Positions 57,249 through 64,000 of a stretch of DNA of 64,000 nt are shown here, piece after piece. Origin of the DNA: Deltaproteobacteria bacterium (GTDB lineage: Bacteria; Myxococcota; Myxococcia; Myxococcales; Anaeromyxobacteraceae). How positions within the stretch are numbered: position 1 is the first letter of the stretch; each line of letters starts with the position of its first letter. The position numbers were made by a program, and so were the translations under genes. The DNA lies in assembly GCA_016214955.1 (NCBI GenBank), contig JACRMN010000012.1, positions 1-64,000 on the forward strand, read 5' to 3'. Below the pieces are notes generated by a model. That model was not told the DNA's origin, made no database searches, and worked only from the letters and a program-made list of their open reading frames with translations.

Positions 57249-57611
57249 TCACGCCGGGCGCCGGCCGTGGCGGGCGGTCACCACGGTGGTGATGCCGCCG
57301 CGCACCGAGAAGTCGCCCACCACCTCGAGCCAGCGGGGGCGGAGCGCCTTCACCAGGTCGTCGCAGATCTTGTTGGTGACCGCCTCGTGGAAGGCCCCCT
57401 CGCTGCGGTAGCTCCAGAGGTAGAGCTTGAGGCTCTTCAGCTCCACGCAGCGGGCCGCCGGGACGTAGCGCAGCCGGATGGTGGCGAAGTCGGGCTGCCC
57501 GGTCATGGGACACAGGCAGGTGAACTCCGGGCACTCCATCGCGATCTCGTAGGGGCGGCCCGGGCGCGGGTTGGGAAAGGTCTCCAGCTTCTTGGAGGGT
57601 GCGGTCGGCAT
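57249..57611 (-). CDS. queF: NADPH-dependent 7-cyano-7-deazaguanine reductase QueF
   Basis: 120 residues. The active site is [20 protein letters not shown], with nucleophile Cys34 before PMTGQPD and Asp41, plus the NADPH motif [13 protein letters not shown], followed by His-Glu (AFHEAVT). Short, single-domain form. The enzyme reduces preQ0 to preQ1 in queuosine synthesis and pairs logically with gluQ, which acts on queuosine in tRNA. Start at 57611 fits the usual family N-terminus length. Confidence 0.94.
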   Translation of the reverse strand: MPTAPSKKLETFPNPRPGRPYEIAMECPEFTCLCPMTGQPDFATIRLRYVPAARCVELKSLKLYLWSYRSEGAFHEAVTNKICDDLVKALRPRWLEVVGDFSVRGGITTVVTARHGRRPA

Positions 57612-57831
57612 GGGGCACCTTCTAGCACTCCGCGGACCGGCGTGCCCCGGGGGGCCGAGGGAAAAGCACCCGGATGAGCCGTGCCGCAACACCCACCACG
57701 GGGAGGCTGGAAAAGCGACAGCCTCCGGCCCTCCGGCCCGCGCAAGCCCCCGGGATCTGGCTCCCTGTCGTGGGCGTGCCGCTTGCTAGGGAGGAGGGGA
57801 ACGTCCGAGGACGGGAAAGGCAGGCGACCTC

Positions 57832-58005
57832 ATGAAGCGCACCAGGACCGGCAAGCGAATCGCCACCACGGTGGGTGAGCTGCTCTCGGCGGTGTGGGAG
57901 GCGGCGCCGGGCCTCGGCCTGGCGCGGGCAGAGCGCGCCGCGGTGCTCATCGCCGTCTCGCCGCTCACCCGCCGCGCCTCGCGCACCATCCAGTTCGTGC
58001 GCTAG
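57832..58005 (+). CDS. Small basic protein, 57 residues
   Basis: Begins MKRTRTGKRIATTVGELLSA, ends RRASRTIQFVR. Positive at both ends with a hydrophobic middle (about 13-43: LLSAVWEAAPGLGL, AVLIAVSP). GGAAAGGCAGG lies before the ATG. No family recognised. Supported only by start context, composition and a lack of any competing gene; the 220 bases upstream hold no gene. Confidence 0.4.
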   Translation: MKRTRTGKRIATTVGELLSAVWEAAPGLGLARAERAAVLIAVSPLTRRASRTIQFVR

Positions 58006-58020
58006 CCGCGCGGCGGATCG

Positions 58021-58350
58021 CTAGACGAACGACACCCCGCAGGCGGGGCAGCGCCGCTCGCGCTCGACCCGGACCTCGCGCGGCCTCGCGGCCGTGCCGG
58101 GCCGGTCTCCGCGGACGAAGAGGCCGGCGCCGCAGGCCGGGCAGCGCGGCTGCGTCGTGGCGCGGAGGATGAGCCAGAGGAGCGCACCCGGCACCAGCAT
58201 GGTGAGCCCCGCCGACGGGCTCCGCCCCGCCAGCGCCACCAGCAGCCCGGCGGCCAGGCTGGTGCCCAGGAGCCAGGGGCCGGCCCGCCCCGCCGCCCGC
58301 CCGCGCGAGAGCTCCTTCTTCACGTCGTCCCATCGCGGCTGCCGCTCCAT
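58021..58350 (-). CDS. Membrane zinc-ribbon protein
   Basis: 109 residues; AGGAGG three to four bases before the ATG. Two membrane helices (about 26-44 and 48-66) then CPACGAGLFVRGDR...CPACGVSFV, two CPAC pairs that would bind one zinc. The N-terminus is basic. No known family, but short membrane proteins with a zinc ribbon are common in this lineage. Divergent from the metallopeptidase gene. Confidence 0.75.
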   Translation of the reverse strand: MERQPRWDDVKKELSRGRAAGRAGPWLLGTSLAAGLLVALAGRSPSAGLTMLVPGALLWLILRATTQPRCPACGAGLFVRGDRPGTAARPREVRVERERRCPACGVSFV

Positions 58351-58454
58351 CCGCCTCCTGCTCCTTCCTCCGTTGGGTGCGCCGCAGTCTACCGCCCGCC
58401 GCCCCCGCGCCGGTCTGGTATCGTCCGCGCCGCCTGCAGGCAAGGGAGGAGCGC

Positions 58455-59903
58455 ATGCGCGACGAGGCGAGGCTGGCGGCGACGACGGCGACGGCCATCC
58501 TGGGCATCGACACCCTCTGGGGCGGCGACGTCATGAACCCCTCGGGCACCGGCCGCTTCATCGCCGACTCCTGGTTCTCCGACGAGAAGCTCCCCGCGGC
58601 CTACACCCACCCCACCGCGGCCAGGGTGCGGGAGAGCGGCGGCGTGGCCGCCAAGAGCCCCGACGCCGCGGCCATCGACGCCTACCTGGCGGCGGTGGAC
58701 GTGCCGGCGGCGCTGGGCGAGCTGCGCGCCCGCGGCGGGAAGATGGGCGGGCTGCGCGGCGCCTACCTGCTGGGCACCGCCGACAGCCTCGACGCCATGT
58801 GGGACCTGGCGCTGGAGATGCTGGGCCGCGGGCCCAAGGTGCCCTACGAGCGCTGCGTGCACGGGTCCTGCGGGAAGGAGCCCGAGCCCTCCGACCCCAC
58901 CGGGAAGCGGCGCCAGGTGGCGGAGCTGCTGGCGAAGGCCGGCTACCCCTCCTCGACGCCGGAGGAGCTCCTGGCGGCGGTGGACGCCTGGCGCGCGGCC
59001 CGCACCGTTCCGAAGAAGGCCATCAAGCAGCTCGCCGACGCCTGGATCGCCTACTTCGACGCCGGCGCGGTGCGCCACCTGGTGCCGCACCTGCCGCCGT
59101 CGCTGCGCAGGATCCCGCGGGCCAACATCCAGTTCCTGCCCATCGAGAACGCCTGGTTCTCGGGCTCCATGAACTACGTGGGACGGGCCCGCAACCGCGA
59201 CCGGAGCCCGCAGTACGAGGCCACCTACGAGATCAACGCCTCCCTCGACATCTCGGTGCCGGAGTTCGCCCAGCTCGTCTCCCACGAGGTGGTGCCGGGC
59301 CACGTCACCAACTTCGCCCTGGCGCAGGGGCTCCACGTGGGCGGCAAGCTCGGCTTCGAGGGCACGGTGCTCACCATGAACACCCGCGGCGCGGCGCTCT
59401 CCGAGGGCATCGCCAACAACGCCATCCTCATCGCCCACGGCGTCACCGAGATCGCCGACCTGCCCGACCCCGACCTGCAGATCGGCACGCTGCTGGCGCT
59501 GCTCCAGGACGACGCCAAGAACCAGTCGTCGTGGCTCACCTGGCGCGAGGGTCGGCCGCAGGCCGAGGTGGCCGCGGTGCTGCGCAATGAGTACCTGTGC
59601 TCCACCGAGCGGGCCGACAAGCTCTCCGGCGCCTGGGGGCGCCACCCGCTGCTGGGCCGCATGTACCTGCCCTGCTACCGGGCCGGCACCGAGAAGGTGG
59701 CGGACCTGCGCCGCCGGCACCGGCCGGAGGTGGTGCTGCCGGCCCTCTACTTCTGCAAGGGGCTGGTGGACGTGGTCACCATCGACCAGGTGCTGGCCAG
59801 GGACGGCGCCGGGCGGGCGCCGGAGTTGCGCAAGAAGGCGAGGCGCCCGGCCCCGGGCCGCAAGGCGAAGGGGATGGCGAAGGGCAAGGCGCGGCGCAGG
59901 TAG
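58455..59903 (+). CDS. DUF885-like putative metallopeptidase
   Basis: 482 residues from the ATG at 58455 with GGGAGGA before it. The centre reads SHEVVPGHVTNF, the HExxPGH zinc motif of DUF885-type proteins, and AALSEGIANNAIL about 40 residues later supplies a Glu (third ligand). The N-terminal region is mainly helical and the tail is basic (last about 25 residues rich in Lys/Arg). No signal peptide. Peptide hydrolysis is assumed from the motif. Confidence 0.7.
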   Translation: MRDEARLAATTATAILGIDTLWGGDVMNPSGTGRFIADSWFSDEKLPAAYTHPTAARVRESGGVAAKSPDAAAIDAYLAAVDVPAALGELRARGGKMGGLRGAYLLGTADSLDAMWDLALEMLGRGPKVPYERCVHGSCGKEPEPSDPTGKRRQVAELLAKAGYPSSTPEELLAAVDAWRAARTVPKKAIKQLADAWIAYFDAGAVRHLVPHLPPSLRRIPRANIQFLPIENAWFSGSMNYVGRARNRDRSPQYEATYEINASLDISVPEFAQLVSHEVVPGHVTNFALAQGLHVGGKLGFEGTVLTMNTRGAALSEGIANNAILIAHGVTEIADLPDPDLQIGTLLALLQDDAKNQSSWLTWREGRPQAEVAAVLRNEYLCSTERADKLSGAWGRHPLLGRMYLPCYRAGTEKVADLRRRHRPEVVLPALYFCKGLVDVVTIDQVLARDGAGRAPELRKKARRPAPGRKAKGMAKGKARRR

Positions 59904-59932
59904 CCGCGCGCCGTGCCAGGGGCCCGGGCCGG

Positions 59933-62014
59933 CTACGAGGCCACCCGCTCTCGCTTCCCCACCGCGTACACGAAGAGCGCGAGCAGCGCGAAGACCAGGA
60001 GCCCGTTCCAGTTGCCCCAGGAGGAGAGCCAGCCCCCCAGCCCGGCGACCTGGGTCAGGTCCGGCACCAGGTGCCAGGCGAAGGTGTCCTCCAGGAAGCG
60101 CAGCAGCGCCGCGAAGACGCCCACCAGCGCACCGCCGGCGATGAAGCCCGAGGCGACGAGCGTCCCCTTCTCGTGGCGCGCGGCGGCGAGGGCCCGATCC
60201 TTCGACGAGCGGCGCAGCAGCCAGGCCACCGCCGCGCCCACCACCAGCGGCGAGTTGAGGTCCATGGGCAGGTACATGCCCATGGCGAAGGCCAGGCCGG
60301 AGACGCCGCACATCTCCACGGCGATCGCCACCACCGCGCCGAGCACGTAGAGAAACCAGGGCGCGCCGGCCGGCCCCATCACCCCCCGGAGCACGGCGGC
60401 CATGGCGTTGGGCTGCGGCGCCGGCAGGGCGCCGGGGTGGGCGGCGTCGGCGGTGAAGCCGTAGACGCTGGCCATGAGGTAGATGACCGCCGTGGTGGCC
60501 GCCGAGGCCACGGCCGAGCCCAGGAGGTTGCCCACCTCGATGCGGCGCGGGGTGGAGCCCAGCCAGTAGCCGATCTTGTACTGGGTGACGAGCGAGCCGC
60601 TCATCGAGAGCGCGGTGCAGACCACGCCGCCGATGAGCAGCGTCTGCAGCATGCCGCTCTCGCCGGAGAGGCCCAGCGCCGAGAGCGCCACCGCGGTGAC
60701 GATGAGGGTGGTGAGCGTCATCCCCGAGACCGGGGTGATGGCGATGGTGGCGATGGCCCAGGCCGAGACGGCCGTGAAGAGGAAGGAGGTGCCGAGCGTC
60801 AGGGCCACGGCCGCCAGGGCCTTGCCGGTGGCGCCGGGCTCGCCGGCCAGCACCGAGAGGCGGAAGTAGAGGAAGGTGGCCACGGCGGTGGCGGCGATGC
60901 CGCCCAGGGTCACCGCCATGGGCAGCCCCCGGTCGGTGCGCTCGGCCGCGGCCAGGGTGCCGCCGCCGCGGGCCAGCCGGCCCACCTCGGTGACCGCCTG
61001 GCGCGCCGCCTGGCCGATGACCGGCGACATCTTGAGGATCGAGACCACGCCGGCGGCGAAGATGCCGCCGATGCCGATGGGCCGGACGTAGTCGTGGAAG
61101 AGCTGCTCCGCGGCCATGGAGGCGAGCGGCACCGTGGCTGGCGGCACCGCCCCGGCCACGTGGGGCGCCAGCCAGCCGATCATCGGCACCAGCACCAGGA
61201 AGGAGAGCAGCGAGCCGGCCAGGATGATGGCGGCGTAGTCGAGCCCCATGATGTAGCCGAGGCCGAAGACGGCGGCCGAGGTGTTGAGCGTGAAGATCGC
61301 CTTCCAGCGGGAGGTGAAGCCGGAGAGGGCGCCGATGGCGCCGGTGGAGAAGGTGTCGGACCAGCCCTTCATCGAGGGGCCGACGAAGTCGAAGGCCGCC
61401 GCCAGCGCCGCCGACCAGGTGAGGGTGATGGCGCTCTGGCCGCCGCGGTTGCCGGCCACCAGGATCTCGGTGGTGGCCCGGGCCTCGGGGAAGGGCAGCT
61501 TGCCGTGGAGCTCGGCCACGAAGTAGCGGCGGAACGGCGCCAGCAGGAAGACGCCCAGGAAGGCGCCAAGGAGCGGGACGAAGAAGATCTGCCAGAAGCT
61601 GGAGCGGCCCTGCAGCCCGAGGATGAAGATGGCCGGCATGGTGAAGACCGAGCCGCCGGCCACGATGCCCGAGGTGGCGCCCCAGGCCAGCACGTTCACG
61701 TTCTCGAGGAGGGTCGAGGCGCGGCGCGCCAGCGTGCGCACCAGCAGCGCCGAGAAGCCCACCGCCAGGATGGAGATGGGGATGGCCGACTCGATGCCCT
61801 GTCCCAGCTTGAGCGCCAGGTAGGTGGCGGCGGCCGAGAAGACCACCGACCAGACGACGCCCTGGACCACGGAGCGGAGCGTCACCTCGGGCGGCGCCTC
61901 GCCGGCGGGCACGAGCGGCGAGTAGCGCTCGCCGGGCCGCAGCTCGCGGAAGGCGTTCTCGGGGAGGCCGGCCGCGTCCGGGCCCGGGGCGCTGCCTCCT
62001 GCGGGCGCGCTCAC
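59933..62014 (-). CDS. OPT-family oligopeptide transporter
   Basis: 693 residues from a GTG at 62014 that overlaps the oxidoreductase stop (GTGA). At least 14 hydrophobic segments; typical OPT blocks include RSVVQGVVWSVVFSAAATYL, GATSGIVAGGSVFTMPAIFI, LPFPEARATTEILVAG and SMSGSLVTQYKIGYWLGSTP. OPT proteins import oligopeptides or iron-siderophore complexes using protons. Tightly coupled to the upstream quinone oxidoreductase; the link is not obvious. Confidence 0.9.
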   Translation of the reverse strand: MSAPAGGSAPGPDAAGLPENAFRELRPGERYSPLVPAGEAPPEVTLRSVVQGVVWSVVFSAAATYLALKLGQGIESAIPISILAVGFSALLVRTLARRASTLLENVNVLAWGATSGIVAGGSVFTMPAIFILGLQGRSSFWQIFFVPLLGAFLGVFLLAPFRRYFVAELHGKLPFPEARATTEILVAGNRGGQSAITLTWSAALAAAFDFVGPSMKGWSDTFSTGAIGALSGFTSRWKAIFTLNTSAAVFGLGYIMGLDYAAIILAGSLLSFLVLVPMIGWLAPHVAGAVPPATVPLASMAAEQLFHDYVRPIGIGGIFAAGVVSILKMSPVIGQAARQAVTEVGRLARGGGTLAAAERTDRGLPMAVTLGGIAATAVATFLYFRLSVLAGEPGATGKALAAVALTLGTSFLFTAVSAWAIATIAITPVSGMTLTTLIVTAVALSALGLSGESGMLQTLLIGGVVCTALSMSGSLVTQYKIGYWLGSTPRRIEVGNLLGSAVASAATTAVIYLMASVYGFTADAAHPGALPAPQPNAMAAVLRGVMGPAGAPWFLYVLGAVVAIAVEMCGVSGLAFAMGMYLPMDLNSPLVVGAAVAWLLRRSSKDRALAAARHEKGTLVASGFIAGGALVGVFAALLRFLEDTFAWHLVPDLTQVAGLGGWLSSWGNWNGLLVFALLALFVYAVGKRERVAS

Positions 62015-62997
62015 GGGCAGAGGAGCAGCTTGCCGAAGGTGTCGTTGCGATCCATCCGGTCGTGGGCCTCGCGGGCCCGGGCGAGCGGCAGGGCCGCGTC
62101 CACCACCGGCCGGAGCTTGCCGCCGGCGAAGAGCGGCAGCACGTCCCGGGCGAAGGCCTGGGTGGCGGCGATCTTGTCCTCGAGCGGCCGCGGGCGGAGC
62201 ACGGTGCCGATGATGCGGCCCCGCGCCCGCATGAGGAGCCCCAGGTCCACGGTGGCCCTGGGGCCGCCCATGGTGCCGATGACGACGACGGTGCCGCCCG
62301 GGGCCAGCGCCGCCAGGTTCTCGGCCGCGTAGGGCGCGCCCACGAAGTCGAGGATCACGGCCGCCCCCTTGCCGCCGGACTGCTTCTTCACGTCGTCGGC
62401 GAAGCGGGGCTCCTCCTTGCCCACCAGGATGCCGTGGTCGAGCCCCAGGGCCCGGGCCTTCTCCAGCTTGTCGGCGGTGCGCGAGGTGCCGATGGCGGTG
62501 GCGCCGGCCGCCTTCACCAGCTGGATGGCGGCGGTGGCGACGCCCGAGCCGGCGGCGTGGACCAGCACCGGCCAGCCCGGGCGCAGCCCGCCCAGGGTGA
62601 AGAGGGCGTCGTGGGCGGTCATGAAGGCCTCGGGGATGGCCCCGGCCTCCTCCCACGAGAGCCCCTCGGGCACCCGCAGCAGCAGCCGCTCGTGCACCAC
62701 CGCCAGCTCGGCCTGGGCCTCGCCGGCGGCGATGGCCATCACCCGGTCGCCCGGCTTCCAGGCGGTGACGCCCTCGCCCAGGGCCTCCACCTCGCCGCAC
62801 AGCTCCAGGCCGGGGATGTCCTCGCGGGTGCCGCGCGGCGGCGGGTAGAGGCCGCGCCGCTGCAGGAGGTCGGCGCGGTTCATGCCGGCGGCCTTCACGC
62901 GCACCAGCACCTCTCCGCGGCTGGGCCGCGGCGCCTCCACCTCGCGTACCTCGACGACCTCGAGCCCGCCCTTGCCGGTGAACACGACCGCCTTCAT
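62011..62997 (-). CDS. Zinc-independent quinone oxidoreductase (Qor/PIG3 type)
   Basis: 328 residues, GAGGAGG before the ATG. Medium-chain dehydrogenase fold with LELCGEVEALGEGV, VLVHAAGSGVATAAIQLVKA for NADPH binding and IGTSRTADKLEKARALG; no structural or catalytic zinc cysteines are present. Members reduce quinones with NADPH. Upstream of OPT in one operon. Confidence 0.88.
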   Translation of the reverse strand: MKAVVFTGKGGLEVVEVREVEAPRPSRGEVLVRVKAAGMNRADLLQRRGLYPPPRGTREDIPGLELCGEVEALGEGVTAWKPGDRVMAIAAGEAQAELAVVHERLLLRVPEGLSWEEAGAIPEAFMTAHDALFTLGGLRPGWPVLVHAAGSGVATAAIQLVKAAGATAIGTSRTADKLEKARALGLDHGILVGKEEPRFADDVKKQSGGKGAAVILDFVGAPYAAENLAALAPGGTVVVIGTMGGPRATVDLGLLMRARGRIIGTVLRPRPLEDKIAATQAFARDVLPLFAGGKLRPVVDAALPLARAREAHDRMDRNDTFGKLLLCP

Positions 62998-63069
62998 GCA
63001 GCCTCCTCGCGCCGGTTGAGGCGCAGAGGATAGCCGCAGCGCGCGGCCGGGGCGAGGACCGGCCGGATG

Positions 63070-63330
63070 CTACACGTGGGCCGGGTGCAGCCGCTCCGGG
63101 CGCCGCCCCGGCGCCGGCGCGCGGTCCGCAGCCGGGCTGCTCACGCCGTCGGCCATCACCGCCAGCCGCAGGCCCAGGGCCGCCAGCACCGCGCCCAGCA
63201 GCAGGCCCGGCACCGTGAGCCCGAGCGCCCTGCCGACGAGCGGCGCCGCGGTCATCGCGGCCACGACCACCACCGCCCAGCCCAGGGAGACGCCGCTTCC
63301 CTTCTCTGCAGTCTCGATCTTCATGCCCAT
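63070..63330 (-). CDS. Small membrane protein
   Basis: 86 residues. Two hydrophobic helices (about 15-33 and 38-60) and a polar Pro/Arg/Ala tail. No family recognised. The start is uncertain (ATG at 63330, or an in-frame ATG at 63324). Divergent from the LysR gene, which is a possible regulator. Confidence 0.55.
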   Translation of the reverse strand: MGMKIETAEKGSGVSLGWAVVVVAAMTAAPLVGRALGLTVPGLLLGAVLAALGLRLAVMADGVSSPAADRAPAPGRRPERLHPAHV

Positions 63331-63380
63331 GGGTTACCGCCGGCCTGGCCATGACGGAAGTGAAGTATTTCGATAGATTC

Positions 63381-63397
63381 CATTCCCTGAAGGAATG
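63381..63397. promoter_or_regulatory. Candidate LysR-type operator box
   Basis: CATTCC-CTGAA-GGAATG, a perfect 6-bp inverted repeat; the inner ATTCC-N5-GGAAT fits the T-N11-A layout of LysR boxes. It is 15 bases before the GTG and GATAGAT at 63372-63378 may be a -10. Confidence 0.5.
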
Positions 63398-63411
63398 CTT
63401 CGGAGGCGCCC

Positions 63412-64000
63412 GTGGACGTCCGCAACCTGACGTGCTTCGTGGAGGTGGTGCGGCGGGGCGGCTTCTCCCGCGCCGGCGAGGCGCTGCACCTCACCCAGCC
63501 GGCGGTGAGCAAGGCGGTGAAGGGGCTGGAGGAGGAGCTGGGCCAGCCGCTGCTGCTGCGGGCCGGCCGGCGGGTGACGCTCACCGACGCCGGCCGCGGC
63601 GTCTACGACAGGGCCCTGGCGGTGCTGGCCGGGCTGCGGGCCATCGCCGAGGAGGTGGCGGAGGTCGGTCAGGTGAAGCGCGGCACGGTGCGGGTGGGCG
63701 TGCCGCCGATGGTGGGCGCGGTCTTCTTCCCGCCGGTGCTCCACGACTTCCGCGGCCAGTACCCGGGCGTCACGCTGGAGATGCGCGAGGAGGGGGCGCG
63801 GCGCATCGAGGCGCTGCTGCTCGACGGGGAGCTGGACGCCGGCGCCACCGTGCTCCCGGCCGACGGCTCCGACTTCGAGCTCCTGCCGCTGCTGCGCGAC
63901 GTGCTCTGCGCCGTGCTGCCGCCGCGGAGCCCGCTGGCGCGCCAGCGGCGCGTGGCGCTGGGGGAGCTCCGCGAGGTGCCGCTGGTGCTCTACCGGGCCG
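63412..64000 (+). CDS. LysR-family transcriptional regulator (3' end outside window)
   Basis: 196 residues visible from a GTG at 63412 with GGAGG upstream. N-terminal helix-turn-helix (LTCFVEVVRRGGFSRAGEAL, HLTQPAVSKAVKGLEEEL) followed by the start of the substrate domain (GTVRVGVPPMVGAVFFPPVL). The continuation is beyond base 64000. The palindrome at 63381 may be its own or a neighbouring operator. The divergent small membrane gene is the likely nearest target. Confidence 0.9.
   Translation, partial: MDVRNLTCFVEVVRRGGFSRAGEALHLTQPAVSKAVKGLEEELGQPLLLRAGRRVTLTDAGRGVYDRALAVLAGLRAIAEEVAEVGQVKRGTVRVGVPPMVGAVFFPPVLHDFRGQYPGVTLEMREEGARRIEALLLDGELDAGATVLPADGSDFELLPLLRDVLCAVLPPRSPLARQRRVALGELREVPLVLYRA

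Noticed and set aside
59278-59302. Standard HExxH zinc motif in the 58455-59903 protein
   Set aside because: The motif is HEVVPGH, which lacks His at position +4; it fits DUF885-type HExxPGH instead.
59597-62332. Long plus-strand frame opposite the OPT transporter and oxidoreductase
   Set aside because: Composition is Gly/His/Arg-rich shadow of real genes; no domain motifs.

Overview
The window is very GC-rich, densely coded, and rich in GTG and TTG starts. Gene content points to a myxobacterium of the Myxococcota, most likely Anaeromyxobacter or a close relative: a multiheme c-type cytochrome with fibronectin repeats, a ResB/CcsA cytochrome c assembly operon, a Hanks-type kinase with a C-terminal sensor region, proline-rich AgmX-like envelope proteins, and a peroxiredoxin whose catalytic cysteine codon is TGA. 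The taxonomic call is inference from gene content. I saw no rRNA, tRNA, CRISPR array, insertion sequence, phage or integration site.

Layout. 1-5 kb: the end of a J-domain/TPR protein, YhbY, small envelope genes, an RluA pseudouridine synthase and a secreted CAP protein. 5-10.6 kb: a complete TonB system (tonB-exbB-exbD-exbD) beside a 961-residue TonB-dependent receptor. 11-13 kb: rpsB-tsf with an intercistronic terminator. 13-17 kb: a selenocysteine peroxiredoxin with a SECIS-like hairpin, an RsmB-like methyltransferase, mutM and an MFS exporter. 17-25 kb: an M29 aminopeptidase, a zinc-ribbon protein, a lipoprotein, rnhB-pcnB, and pyrH-frr followed by a small membrane protein and a methyltransferase. 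25-32 kb: two YceI proteins divergent from a LysR regulator, nadE, a stand-alone LuxR-type helix-turn-helix protein and transketolase. 32-35 kb: a compact operon of a Ycf46-like AAA ATPase, a membrane zinc-ribbon protein, DUF1257 and DUF2997. 35-41 kb: sixA, malQ, gluQ, miaE, two tandem small membrane proteins and an arginase-family enzyme. 41-50 kb: a 1404-residue five-heme cytochrome with Fn3-like repeats, then envelope proteins including a propeller-only relic of a prolyl oligopeptidase. 50-54 kb: lipoprotein-resB-ccsA. 54-64 kb: pepA, a Ser/Thr kinase, queF, small zinc-ribbon and membrane proteins, a DUF885-like metallopeptidase, an OPT transporter coupled to a quinone oxidoreductase, and a second LysR regulator cut by the window edge.

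How the genes fit together. The translation genes (rpsB, tsf, frr, yhbY, rluA, rsmB-like, miaE, gluQ, queF) form a scattered RNA-maturation theme. The resB/ccsA operon would attach heme to cytochromes such as the five-heme protein. The TonB genes would energise the adjacent receptor. The most notable items are the Sec-peroxiredoxin, which a standard annotation would split or call a pseudogene, and the AAA/zinc-ribbon/DUF1257/DUF2997 operon, whose function is unknown and whose zinc-ribbon member has a paralog 14 kb away. Several genes also have a -10-like element 6-10 bases before the start codon and no Shine-Dalgarno, suggesting leaderless mRNAs.
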